Assembly: GCF_000368045.1 (NCBI RefSeq)
Contig: NZ_KB849230.1
Coordinates: 1 to 64,000, forward strand
Direction: 5' to 3'
DNA: 64,000 bases
Origin: Acinetobacter johnsonii CIP 64.6
GTDB taxonomy: Bacteria; Pseudomonadota; Gammaproteobacteria; Pseudomonadales; Moraxellaceae
The notes beneath the pieces were generated by a model. That model was not told the origin of the DNA. It saw only the letters and a list, made by a program, of their open reading frames with translations, and did no database searches. Position numbers and translations under genes: made by a program. Of this stretch, positions 19,080 through 27,431 are shown piece by piece (within the stretch, counting starts at the first letter, position 1; each line of letters begins with the position of its first letter).

Positions 19080-19958
19080 TCAGTGCACTTCAAACTCTGC
19101 CTCTGCTGGGTCAAAACGCCATGTACGCACAATGCGTAACTCAGAAATATCCTTCATTTTGGCATCAAATCCACCGAATGGTGCGGCCTTACGTACCGAT
19201 GCTTTTGCCGCCTCATCGAGCATCTCATGACCTGAACTATCAATCAGGCGAATAGCACGGATGCCTCCTGATGCATTTAGAATCACCATTAAACGCACTT
19301 CACCCGCCAGCCGCTGCTGTTTAGCTGCTTCTGGATAGTAACGGTTGCCATAAAACTCCACTTTCTGACGGAACTTTTCAAGATAGGCGGCCGAAATATC
19401 TTGCTTGGCTTGAATACCATCGACTGTTTTAATTTTTTGCTGACGACTAAAGTTTTGTTGGCGTTGTAAATATTGCGCTTCAAGGCTGGCCACCATTGCT
19501 GCTTTGGCTTGAAACTGACTGTTCATTTCTTCCATGGCTTTTTTGCGCTGATTATCCTCAGCTTGTTTTTGCCAACTTAAAGTCGTCATCAACAGTTTTT
19601 CTTCAAAATTCAGTTCACGTTTTTGTTGGATCTGCTCTAAAGTTTCACGCTGCTGTTCGCCTGTACTTTGCTCAAGCATCGGTGCGGGCATGTCACTCGA
19701 CATACGATGTGACTCACGAAAGGTACCTGAACCTTGTTGATCGGCTTGCGCTAAAAAATCTGCATTTTCAATTTTTTTATCAGAAGGGCGTAAAGTGACA
19801 GCAATTTCTTTCACTGCCGCATCATTTTCTTGAGGCATAGCAAATTGCAAAGTCAAAATCACGAGATGCAAAAATACCGCCAGTACGACGGTCGCTGTAA
19901 AAATTGGATCTTTCCACCAATCATGAGCCAAAGGCATTACATTTATTTTTCTAAGCAT
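19080..19958 (-). CDS. TonB family energy transducer with a coiled-coil spacer
   Basis: The protein has an N-terminal cytoplasmic stub, one membrane helix (PIFTATVVLAVFLHLVILTL), a long periplasmic spacer and a C-terminal TonB domain (YPEAAKQQRLAGEVRLMVILNASGGI onward, with VRKAAPFGGF and a final RTWRFDP). It would couple the proton-motive force to outer-membrane receptors. The usual Pro-Glu/Pro-Lys spacer is replaced by a Gln/Glu/Lys-rich helix predicted as coiled coil (about residues 95-185). The start is unsure: ATG 19958 gives 292 aa, a TTG at 19991 or an ATG at 19937 are alternatives, and none has a strong ribosome site. It lies upstream of the siderophore receptor on the same strand. 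Confidence 0.85.
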   Translation of the reverse strand: MLRKINVMPLAHDWWKDPIFTATVVLAVFLHLVILTLQFAMPQENDAAVKEIAVTLRPSDKKIENADFLAQADQQGSGTFRESHRMSSDMPAPMLEQSTGEQQRETLEQIQQKRELNFEEKLLMTTLSWQKQAEDNQRKKAMEEMNSQFQAKAAMVASLEAQYLQRQQNFSRQQKIKTVDGIQAKQDISAAYLEKFRQKVEFYGNRYYPEAAKQQRLAGEVRLMVILNASGGIRAIRLIDSSGHEMLDEAAKASVRKAAPFGGFDAKMKDISELRIVRTWRFDPAEAEFEVH

Positions 19959-20197
19959 CACACCAAACCGACAATTTGTCTTGTTCCCCAAAGCGCATGC
20001 GCGCAGTATAAAATAGACACAGTCTTCATTTTATTGCGTAGAATGAGACCTCGTACCCTTTAGATTCACTGTTTCATAAAATCATGAAAATGGTGCAATT
20101 AATTTTGCTAAACTGCAAGGTTCATGAGCAGTATTTTTCAAACATTTCGACCAGAGATCTGATCGCTCAAACACGTTGATTAGCTAGGACGCCTTTT

Positions 20198-20875
20198 ATG
20201 CAAACGCTTATTTCCAACATTTCAAATCGTTTACGCCAAGTTTATCAAAAGGCGGAAGGATTTATTGAGGATGAGCGCGAGTTTCCAATGTCTCAAGTCT
20301 TTTTAAATGCCACTTTTCAACGTTTTGTGACCGACAACGTGAGAATGTTGAAAGACCTGCATGCCGACTTACATGATGATTGGTTACGCTTATATGCCAC
20401 ACTCGACTATAACGGGCTCAAACTCACGCTTTCGGTAGATTTGAAACTGGCACAAATGGAGTTAAATAAAAAAACGCAGTTGATTGTATTTGAGCAAATC
20501 AGTGACACCAGTGTTCTGGATGCTGAATACCCAACGGTATTTCATAAAATTGGCGTGCGCTGTGCCCTATTCTTTTATCAAAAAGTCCTGAATCAAGACC
20601 CCTTAGGCATGATTTTAGAAAAACTGAATGTGATTAAAGTCAAAGATGATCTACTGCATTTGGATCTGAATCGCTGGTTAGGAAAAAATCGTTCTATTAT
20701 CGATACCTTAGGTAAAGTCCATGTCAATCATGCCGTATTGCGTGAAGCAGAATTGGTAGTGATCGGTAATGTCAACTTAACGGCATTGTTCAATAAGTTT
20801 TCGCAAACCTCTATCGATGACTTGATTGAACCCAATCTAGACGAAAGCACGGTCTCGCCAATTCGACAAAAATAA
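20198..20875 (+). CDS. Conserved hypothetical protein, 225 aa
   Basis: I do not recognise it. The protein is soluble, with no signal or membrane segment. A mixed alpha/beta middle (WLRLYATLDYNGLKLTLSVDLKLAQMEL) is followed by amphipathic helices and a C-terminal KVHVNHAVLREAELVVIGNVNL strand pair. AGGA lies ~10 nt before the ATG. It is separated from the DUF3108 gene by ~155 bp and from the divergent tonB gene by ~240 bp. A role cannot be proposed from sequence. Confidence 0.8.
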   Translation: MQTLISNISNRLRQVYQKAEGFIEDEREFPMSQVFLNATFQRFVTDNVRMLKDLHADLHDDWLRLYATLDYNGLKLTLSVDLKLAQMELNKKTQLIVFEQISDTSVLDAEYPTVFHKIGVRCALFFYQKVLNQDPLGMILEKLNVIKVKDDLLHLDLNRWLGKNRSIIDTLGKVHVNHAVLREAELVVIGNVNLTALFNKFSQTSIDDLIEPNLDESTVSPIRQK

Positions 20876-21031
20876 CTCGGGATGCTGCGACTAAAATGTG
20901 ACTTAAGGTGGGTAAAAGAAACATAAAACTACAGTTTGTCCTATGTTTCGAATTTTTTCTTCATAATCAACGTGCATAATATTTCTATGCAAAAAAATTT
21001 GTGCCTACAACTGAATAGGAAACTTTTTCTT

Positions 21032-21742
21032 ATGGCTAAATCAATGTTGAAAACAGTCGCAATGGCAACAGGTGTCAGCACCTTGCTCTTTGTCGGTTTC
21101 TCAAGTCAAACCTTTGCCATGAGTCCATTCCAGGCCAGTTATCAATTTAACTATAATGGCAAAAACATGGGCTCAGCGACGCGTACGTTATCGAAATCGG
21201 GCAACAACTGGAACTATGTCTTTGCAGCCAAAGCTGGTGGTATCGCCTCTGCAACCGAAAGTAGTCGCTTTAGTTTTAATGGTAAACAAATTCAGTCCAG
21301 CAGCTTTAGCCGTAGTAGTAAAATTTTGGTGCATAACAACACCATGAGTATTAACTTCAATCCAGCGGCAAAAACCATCAATACCAAGAAAGACAAAGAA
21401 ACGCGTTCTTTCGCTTGGAAAGCTGGCGTACTGGATGAACTGAATGCTGAATTACAACTTCGTGAAGACATCAAAAATGGTGGTTTAAAATCGACTTATT
21501 ATTTGGCCGATGCCAAAGAAGTCGAAGCACGTAAATTTGTGAAGCAAGGTTCTGAGTCAATCAAAACCGATTATGGGACCTTTGACACCATTAAAGTGGT
21601 CATGAAACATGACAAACCTGGCCGCGAAACCATTTTCTGGTTAGCACCTAAATTGGACTACCTTCCAGTCAAAGTCAGCCATGTGGATAAGAAAACATCC
21701 TATGGATTGCTATTAACGGGTTATAAAGGTGCAAGCAATTAG
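21032..21742 (+). CDS. DUF3108 family periplasmic protein
   Basis: This 236-residue protein has a signal peptide (cleavage likely after TFA) followed by a DUF3108 beta-rich domain: FQASYQFNYNGKNMGSATRTL, the ESSRFSFNGKQI strands, and ETIFWLAPKLDYLPVKV. The family is thought periplasmic or outer-membrane associated, and its function is not established. I chose the ATG at 21032 because the signal peptide begins there; upstream in-frame starts (20936, 20987) would add a poor leader. It may be co-directional with xpt downstream but has a 90-bp gap and a likely separate promoter there. Confidence 0.86.
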   Translation: MAKSMLKTVAMATGVSTLLFVGFSSQTFAMSPFQASYQFNYNGKNMGSATRTLSKSGNNWNYVFAAKAGGIASATESSRFSFNGKQIQSSSFSRSSKILVHNNTMSINFNPAAKTINTKKDKETRSFAWKAGVLDELNAELQLREDIKNGGLKSTYYLADAKEVEARKFVKQGSESIKTDYGTFDTIKVVMKHDKPGRETIFWLAPKLDYLPVKVSHVDKKTSYGLLLTGYKGASN

Positions 21743-21761
21743 TCATTTTGACGAATTTTAC

Positions 21762-21814
21762 TTGCATTTTTTCAGGTGCTTCCTAAAATACGCTTTTGCT
21801 TGAAAAAGCACCTG
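21762..21814 (+). promoter_or_regulatory. xpt promoter with inverted repeat
   Basis: A -35 TTGCAT (21762-21767) and a -10 TAAAAT (21784-21789) are 16 bp apart. The arms CAGGTGCTT (21773-21781) and AAGCACCTG (21806-21814) are exact reverse complements. One lies in the promoter spacer and the other just past the predicted start, centres 33 bp apart (about three helical turns). This fits an operator pair for a repressor. It does not look like a purine riboswitch. Confidence 0.5.
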
Positions 21815-21832
21815 CCCCTAGAGGATTCTCCC

Positions 21833-22408
21833 GTGTACGCACTAGAACAGAAAATCTTAAGCGAAGGTATCGTTCTATCTGATGAAGTTCTGAAAGTTGA
21901 TGCTTTCTTAAACCACCAAATTGATCCGGTTATGATGCAATTAATCGGTAAAGAATTTGCTGCTCGTTTTAAAGATGCAGGCATCACTAAAATCATCACG
22001 ATTGAAGCATCAGGTATCGCACCTGCAATCATGGCAGGTTTAGAACTGGGCGTGCCCGTTATTTTTGCGCGTAAATACCAATCTTTAACCTTAAAAGATG
22101 ACCTTTACCGCTCAAAAGTCTTTTCGTTTACCAAACAAACCGAAAGCACGATTGCAATTTCAAATAAGCACATCAGCTCAGCAGACAAAGCCCTCGTGAT
22201 TGATGACTTCTTGGCCAATGGTCAAGCGGCATTGGGTCTGATTGACTTAATTCACCAAGCGAAAGCAGAAGTTGTTGGTGTGGGTATTGTGATTGAAAAA
22301 TCATTCCAACCTGGTCGTGACATTTTGCTTGAAAAAGGCTACCGCGTTGAATCTTTGGCACGCGTAAAGTCTTTGGCAAATGGTACTGTTGAATTTGTTC
22401 GTGACTAA
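21833..22408 (+). CDS. xpt: Xanthine phosphoribosyltransferase
   Basis: This 191-residue purine-salvage enzyme converts xanthine and PRPP to XMP. The PRPP-binding loop is ALVIDDFLANGQA, preceded by the conserved PVIFARKYQSLT region. Length and sequence match the Bacillus-type Xpt, not the E. coli Gpt. The start is a GTG at 21833 with AGAGGA 7 nt upstream; the conserved YALEQKILSEGIVLSDEVLKV begins right there, so longer starts are rejected. A terminator follows. Confidence 0.94.
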   Translation: MYALEQKILSEGIVLSDEVLKVDAFLNHQIDPVMMQLIGKEFAARFKDAGITKIITIEASGIAPAIMAGLELGVPVIFARKYQSLTLKDDLYRSKVFSFTKQTESTIAISNKHISSADKALVIDDFLANGQAALGLIDLIHQAKAEVVGVGIVIEKSFQPGRDILLEKGYRVESLARVKSLANGTVEFVRD

Positions 22409-22425
22409 TCACGGCGTTTAACTTC

Positions 22426-22455
22426 AAAAAAGAGCACTTCAGATGCTCTTTTTTT
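22426..22455 (+). terminator. Rho-independent terminator of xpt
   Basis: AGAGCA and TGCTCT pair around a 7-nt loop, followed by T7, 18 bp after the xpt stop. Confidence 0.82.
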
Positions 22456-22706
22456 GTCACTCAGATGACCCGCGGGTCATCCACATGTAAATGTCACAGT
22501 AGGTTATTTTCAATTTAATTACACATTGAAGTTGGAGAAATGCGATTTATATAGCATGATCAAATCTAAAAGGTAATGTCCATTTTCTAAGAGCAAAACA
22601 AACAAAGACCAAATTGGATACTATTTTATAGAGATACCGATTTGAATGATAAACAAGAATCAATTAACTCAACGATCATTTACCACAAGCCAATTATCTG
22701 TCTTTG

Positions 22707-23699
22707 ATGGCGTACACTCCATTCAACTCGCCCGTAGACTTCATTCACGACTTGAGTAAAGCAGACTCCTTGCAAGCTGTTTTAGATACCATTGCTTACT
22801 GGATTTCTCACGTGTTTGATGCGGATCGGGCCAGTATTACCCTGCAAGATACTGAAGAATATCTCAAACTGTATTCGATCTCAGGCAATCATGCGATTCC
22901 CATGGATTTTAAGATTCCGATTGGGCAGACTTTTGTCGGACGAGTCTTTGCCCAATCTCAACTGATCATTTGCGATGACCTCGCTCAGTCGGATGAGCTA
23001 GATTGTAAAATACTTTCCGAGCATGGCATGGGCACCTGTATGGATGCGCCCATGATTCACAATGGCGTGTGTATTGGCACCTTAAATGTGGCAGATCAAC
23101 GTAAACATCACTACACTTTGCAGCAAGCGATTCTTTTACAGAGTCTCGCCACTTGGTTAGCTTTGAACATTAAATTGCATTTACAAGTGCAAGAAATGGC
23201 AGTCTTAGCCTCTACAGATGAACTCACAGGAACCTTTAACCGTCGTGAATTTGTGCAAGAAAGCAATCAAACCATGCAGCATTTCAGCCATGCTCGCGTG
23301 CCATTTACAATCGGCATCTTAGATATTGATCACTTTAAACAGCTGAATGACTGTTATGGGCATACCGCAGGTGACCATGTGCTGAAAAAGATGACCAAAA
23401 AAATCCGCAGTGTACTGCGTGACGAAGACTTTTTAGCCCGTATTGGTGGTGAGGAATTTGCGATTATTTTACCCGCTTGCTTGGGTGATGAAGCCATGCG
23501 GGTCTTTAAACGTATCTGTTCAACGATTGAAGCGATGGAAGTGCATTATGAGCAAGAAGTGCTGTGCTTCACGGTCAGTATAGGGGTTGCTGAAGTCGGC
23601 AAACATGACGCAGATGCAGAGGATGCCTTTAAACGTGCAGATAAAGCGTTGTACTGTGCCAAGCAAGCAGGACGAAACCGAATTCACTTTGCCAACTAA
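22707..23699 (+). CDS. GAF-GGDEF diguanylate cyclase
   Basis: This 330-residue cytoplasmic protein has an N-terminal GAF sensor domain (about residues 15-155) and a C-terminal GGDEF domain. The active-site motif is GGEEF in ARIGGEEFAIILP, so it should make cyclic di-GMP from GTP. An inhibitory I-site RxxD (RDED) sits exactly five residues upstream. No receiver, PAS or membrane domain is present. The ATG at 22707 lacks a strong Shine-Dalgarno. The 250 bp upstream show no other gene. Confidence 0.92.
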   Translation: MAYTPFNSPVDFIHDLSKADSLQAVLDTIAYWISHVFDADRASITLQDTEEYLKLYSISGNHAIPMDFKIPIGQTFVGRVFAQSQLIICDDLAQSDELDCKILSEHGMGTCMDAPMIHNGVCIGTLNVADQRKHHYTLQQAILLQSLATWLALNIKLHLQVQEMAVLASTDELTGTFNRREFVQESNQTMQHFSHARVPFTIGILDIDHFKQLNDCYGHTAGDHVLKKMTKKIRSVLRDEDFLARIGGEEFAIILPACLGDEAMRVFKRICSTIEAMEVHYEQEVLCFTVSIGVAEVGKHDADAEDAFKRADKALYCAKQAGRNRIHFAN

Positions 23700-23911
23700 A
23701 CCATATTTAAAAACACAGCATAAAGTACTCAAGAAAATTACAAGTTTAATAAATATTATTGCTGCAAGTTCAACTAAGATTTACTCTAGATTCAGTTGTT
23801 TAGATCTTTCAAATTCAAGCGCAAAACACGGTTGTTCTGCGCAACGTGTCATCCACACCGTAAAACGGCTGCCAGCTTCAATCACTGGTCACCCGAATAG
23901 GCCAATAGACT

Positions 23912-24286
23912 ATGGAAAATACAATTCTCTGCCCAAAATGTGGCTCTAGTGATGTTGAAAAACGCAATCACGAGCAACAACTGACTAAAATTGGGGGCGT
24001 ATTGCTCAGTTCGGCAGGTGCAACCGCTGGTACCGTCGGTGGTGCAGCATCTGGGGCCTCTATTGGTGCAGCGATCGGTGCAGCGGCTGGACCTCTTGGG
24101 GTGATTATGGGTGGTACCATTGGCACTTTTGTCGGTGCAGTCAGTATTGGTGTGACAGGTGGTTTTTTAGGACATCGTTTTGGTAAAAAAGCGGGTGTGA
24201 TTGTCGATAAAAATGTATTTCTTGACTATAAATGTCTCAAGTGCGGTACAAAGTTCAAAGAACAGCATCTGAAGCCAGCCCAATAA
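23912..24286 (+). CDS. Zinc-ribbon and glycine-zipper hypothetical protein
   Basis: The 124-residue protein starts with a CPKC pair (ILCPKCGSSDVEKRN), passes through a ~65-residue Gly/Ala-rich hydrophobic block with glycine-zipper spacing (GAAIGAAAGPLGVIMGGTIGT), and ends with a second pair CLKC. The four cysteines could bind one zinc with the two ends brought together. The middle is probably membrane inserted. Function is unknown. It follows the cyclase by 212 bp and is closed by a strong terminator. Confidence 0.82.
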   Translation: MENTILCPKCGSSDVEKRNHEQQLTKIGGVLLSSAGATAGTVGGAASGASIGAAIGAAAGPLGVIMGGTIGTFVGAVSIGVTGGFLGHRFGKKAGVIVDKNVFLDYKCLKCGTKFKEQHLKPAQ

Positions 24287-24287
24287 T

Positions 24288-24316
24288 AAAAAAGCCCATC
24301 ATGGATGGGCTTTTTT
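24288..24316. terminator. Bidirectional terminator
   Basis: The hairpin AAAGCCCATC/GATGGGCTTT with a three-base loop has A and T tracts on both sides. It serves the zinc-ribbon gene (plus) and the wrbA-like gene (minus). Confidence 0.88.
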
Positions 24317-24330
24317 CATGTCTCAATGTT

Positions 24331-24924
24331 CTAGGCTTGTAGTTTCTTCACAACTTCCCCAAGACGCTTACCTTGAGCTTCGCACAGCACTTTTTCATCT
24401 TGGCTTAAGTGCTGATCATGTCGAGGCCCGCTGACATGGCTCGCACCATACGGTGTTCCACCTGTTTTCGTATGTGACAATGCGGGAATGGCATTGTTCA
24501 ACCCTAAAATCATCATGCCATGATGAAACAACGGTGGCAGCATGGTCAATAAAGTACTTTCTTGGCCACCATGCATCGAACCTGATGAGGTAAACACACA
24601 AGCCGGCTTGCCATGCAGTGCTCCATTGAGCCAAAGACTGGTGGTCTGATCGAGGAAATATTTCATTTCAGAAGCCATGTTGCCAAAGCGAGTTGGTGAG
24701 CCTAGCGCTAAACCAGCACAGTTCTCCAAATCCGCTAAACTACAATAAATATCGCCTTCTGCAGGAATACTCGGCTCTGCTTCCTTCACCACAGCCGCAA
24801 TATTTGGCACCGTTCGAATTTTAACTGCAACACCACTGGCTTCAATTCCATTTGCAATCAGATGCGCCATTTCACGGGTACTGCCGTATTTGCTGTAATA
24901 TAAAACTAAAACATAGGTTTGCAT
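24331..24924 (-). CDS. wrbA: NAD(P)H:quinone oxidoreductase, WrbA type
   Basis: This 197-residue flavodoxin-fold FMN enzyme reduces quinones by two electrons, avoiding semiquinones. The FMN phosphate loop is YYSKYGSTREMA, SPTRFGNMASEMKYFLD is the WrbA signature, and SSGSMHGGQESTLL follows. Length is as expected. It is alone on its strand, between a shared terminator and the divergent yihY-like gene. Confidence 0.92.
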   Translation of the reverse strand: MQTYVLVLYYSKYGSTREMAHLIANGIEASGVAVKIRTVPNIAAVVKEAEPSIPAEGDIYCSLADLENCAGLALGSPTRFGNMASEMKYFLDQTTSLWLNGALHGKPACVFTSSGSMHGGQESTLLTMLPPLFHHGMMILGLNNAIPALSHTKTGGTPYGASHVSGPRHDQHLSQDEKVLCEAQGKRLGEVVKKLQA

Positions 24925-25039
24925 GAATAGAGTTCGGTAACAGAAAAAATAAAACTATACGGTATTTTTCCTATTTTTTGGTTAAGCTTAGGGTGAAAAA
25001 TGTAGAAAAGATGAAGAAAACAAAAGAGATACTTTGCCT

Positions 25040-26290
25040 ATGTTAGAACAGTACTTAAGAAAACTTCCTTTCTATGAGAAAACTTGGTTTCAGTTCGTTT
25101 TATTTGTACTGCGACGCTTTGAGGCCGATCGATGTCGTGAACAAGCAGGTTCACTGACCTATACCACCTTATTTGCCGTCGTTCCGATGCTAACCGTTTT
25201 TTTGGTGATCATTTCCTCAATCAAAGCACTTGAACCTGCACGGCAGCAATTACAACAACTGATCTATAGTAATTTTTTACCGAAAACCACGATTGCTTTT
25301 GATAAGGCCTTAAATGCGTTTACCGATAAATCCAGTAATTTAACCATTATTGGGATCTTATTTTTATTCGTCACCACCGTCATGATGCTAACCAGTATTG
25401 AAACAGTCTTTAACCGAATTTGGCGCGTTCGTGAGACTCGCGGCGGCATTATTGGCTTTATGCGCTATTGGACCATTATTTCTTTGGGCCCTATTCTACT
25501 CGGCAGTGCTTTTGTTATTTCGTCGACGATGGCTTCGCTCAATGTTCTGAGCAATAATTTTGCAGGCTATGAGCTTGATGGCGCATTTGTCCTGTGGCTG
25601 ATTTCATTCTGCTTAACCGTCGTCGGCTTTTTTATTCTGAATTGGACCATTCCAAACCGCAGTGTCCCGATTAAATCCGCTTTGATTGCAGGTTTATTTA
25701 GTGCCGTCGTGTTTGAACTCCTAAAAAACTTATTCGGCTTCGTTATGTCGAACTTCACCAGTTATGAAATTATCTATGGTGCATTTGCTGCAATTCCCAT
25801 TTTCCTGTTATGGATCTTTCTGTCGTGGAATATTGTCTTGATTGGGGTCGAAATTAGTTATGCCCTGACCGCATTTACTTCCCATAAAGAGCAAAAACGG
25901 CACCCAGTCATTATGCTACTAGATTTGCTGGAGCTGTTTTATAAAAAGCAACAGCAAGGACTCAGTGTCTCTGATGATGAAGCTTTAGATGTATTAGGGC
26001 GGGATGAATTGGGGCGTTGGCCGAGTTACGTGTTTATGCTTGAACAACAAAACTTAGTCAAACGTACCGATGACAACCAATATGTGCTAGTACGTAATTT
26101 ATCTCAAGTCGATTTTTGGAGTTTTTACAGCAAACTTCCTTATCCTTTACCAAAGCGTAAAGATTTGGGTAATGTCCATCCTGATGATGTCTGGATGCAA
26201 AAAATTGGCCCAGCGTTAGTAGAATCGGATGATTACTTGGCGGCCAAACTCGCCATTCCACTGTCTACAATTTTTGATGATAAGTCTTAA
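25040..26290 (+). CDS. YihY/BrkB family inner-membrane protein
   Basis: This 416-residue protein has about six transmembrane helices in the first ~280 residues, starting with the family's REQAGSLTYTTLFAVVPML. A cytoplasmic winged-helix-like C-terminal part follows (residues ~290-416). The family was once misnamed ribonuclease BN; its real function is unclear. The ATG at 25040 is preferred for its protein start, although an in-frame TTG at 25034 has better spacing from GAGA. A strong terminator follows. Confidence 0.88.
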   Translation: MLEQYLRKLPFYEKTWFQFVLFVLRRFEADRCREQAGSLTYTTLFAVVPMLTVFLVIISSIKALEPARQQLQQLIYSNFLPKTTIAFDKALNAFTDKSSNLTIIGILFLFVTTVMMLTSIETVFNRIWRVRETRGGIIGFMRYWTIISLGPILLGSAFVISSTMASLNVLSNNFAGYELDGAFVLWLISFCLTVVGFFILNWTIPNRSVPIKSALIAGLFSAVVFELLKNLFGFVMSNFTSYEIIYGAFAAIPIFLLWIFLSWNIVLIGVEISYALTAFTSHKEQKRHPVIMLLDLLELFYKKQQQGLSVSDDEALDVLGRDELGRWPSYVFMLEQQNLVKRTDDNQYVLVRNLSQVDFWSFYSKLPYPLPKRKDLGNVHPDDVWMQKIGPALVESDDYLAAKLAIPLSTIFDDKS

Positions 26291-26299
26291 GACTTCATA

Positions 26300-26330
26300 T
26301 AAAAAAACGTGTCCAAGACACGTTTTTTTA
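26300..26330. terminator. Bidirectional terminator
   Basis: AAAACGTGTC and GACACGTTTT pair around CAA with A7 before and T7 after, between yihY (plus) and the broken EamA gene (minus). Confidence 0.88.
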
Positions 26331-26383
26331 TCATCCAACTCAAATCGGCCTGAGTTTAAGACAGGTTCAAGCCGACTCAGTAT

Positions 26384-27327
26384 TTACTGCAAAGCCATTT
26401 TAAATGCCTGTACATACTGCTTAATTTTGTGATGCAAACTCACACCCATCACACCCATCACACCCATCAACACAAAGCATGTACCTACCAAAAAGTTGAG
26501 TTCCAACTGTTCATTGAGTAACACTACACCAAAACACATGCCAAAGATTGGGGTCAAAAAAGAAAAGACTCCCAACTGCGATGCCAAATATTTTTTCAAC
26601 AGCCAAAACCAAATCAGATAACTGGCAAATGACACGACAACGGTATGGAAAAGCAAACTTGTAACGGATAATACAGACCAGTGAATTGTCGCTTGTCCCA
26701 TGAAAAAGCCACAGGCAATAACACTAAGAAAGCGATAAAAAGCTGATAAAACAAAGTTTGGGTCGCTGGTGCTTCTGCTAGTTTAGTCAGCCGAACTGCA
26801 ATGGTCGTGGCAGCCCACAACACCCCTGCCAAGAGTGCTAAAGCATCGCCCCAAAGTGCAGAACTCGCAGCCGCTTGTGAAGCTGCAGGACGAAATAAAA
26901 ATGCAATCACGATCCCCAAAAATGCACATGCAATGCCCAACCACTGGATAAATGATAAACGCTCAGAAGGCAACTTCCAGTGCAAACCCAATGCTACAAA
27001 AATAGGCGCGGTATACAGCAAAACTACGGTATGCGCCGCGGAGGTAAAACGTAAAGCTTGAGCGACCAGAAAAAATTCTGCTGCAAATAAAAGCCCAACC
27101 AAAATTCCTGCGGGTAAGTAGTCTCGCCCCCATAAAGATGTACCCTTTGCCAGCTTGATCATGGGGTAAACCATCAACGCAGATAAACCTGAGCGAAGTG
27201 CAATTTGCATCACTGCAGAAATATCGGGGGCAGCAAGCTTTAACACCACTTGTTGTAATCCCCACAAAATACACAGCCCAAACATAATCCCTGAGGCCTT
27301 ACTGTCCAGCGCTTGACGACTACTCAT
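26384..27327 (-). pseudogene. EamA/DMT-family exporter, broken by a one-base frameshift
   Basis: Two overlapping minus-strand frames together make one ~310-residue ten-helix EamA transporter. The first frame (from ATG 27327) reads through LLPVAF and then loses similarity; the second picks up at MGQATIHWSVLSV and continues SFASYLIWFWLLKKYL to the end (26384). Adding one A to the five-A run at 26703-26707 (plus strand) joins them as VAFFMGQATIHWS. The gene is either inactivated, a sequencing error, or slippage-controlled. GGAG lies 6-8 nt before the ATG. A divergent AraC-type gene starts 104 bp away and is its likely regulator. Confidence 0.85.
26441..26467 (-). repeat. Three tandem 9-bp repeats in the exporter 3' end
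   Basis: The unit CACACCCAT occurs three times in a row on the plus strand. On the coding strand it gives repeated Met-Gly-Val in the last membrane helix (VLMGVMGVMGVS). Gain or loss of a unit keeps the frame. Confidence 0.85.
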
Positions 27328-27366
27328 GACCTGCTCCACTGAAAAAGATCAAAGCTCACTATAGAT

Positions 27367-27402
27367 TTGTCTGAAATAAAACATATAATTTAAAACAGAC
27401 AA
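27367..27402. promoter_or_regulatory. Inverted repeat in the divergent exporter/AraC intergenic region
   Basis: TTGTCTG (27367-27373) and CAGACAA (27396-27402) are exact reverse complements, 22 bp apart, around an AT-rich core with TATAAT at 27384-27389. The position between two divergent genes, one a regulator, suggests the operator of that regulator. Confidence 0.45.
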
Positions 27403-27431
27403 GAGATCTTCTTATTCAGGCAATTTCAGCC

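Noticed and set aside
21743..21832. Purine riboswitch upstream of xpt
   Set aside because: The segment is too short and lacks the three-way junction core; an operator-like inverted repeat fits better.
23587..23949. 120-aa ORF spanning the end of the GGDEF gene and the next gene's start
   Set aside because: It is a shadow of the cyclase frame and of the following intergenic DNA, with no ribosome site or homology.
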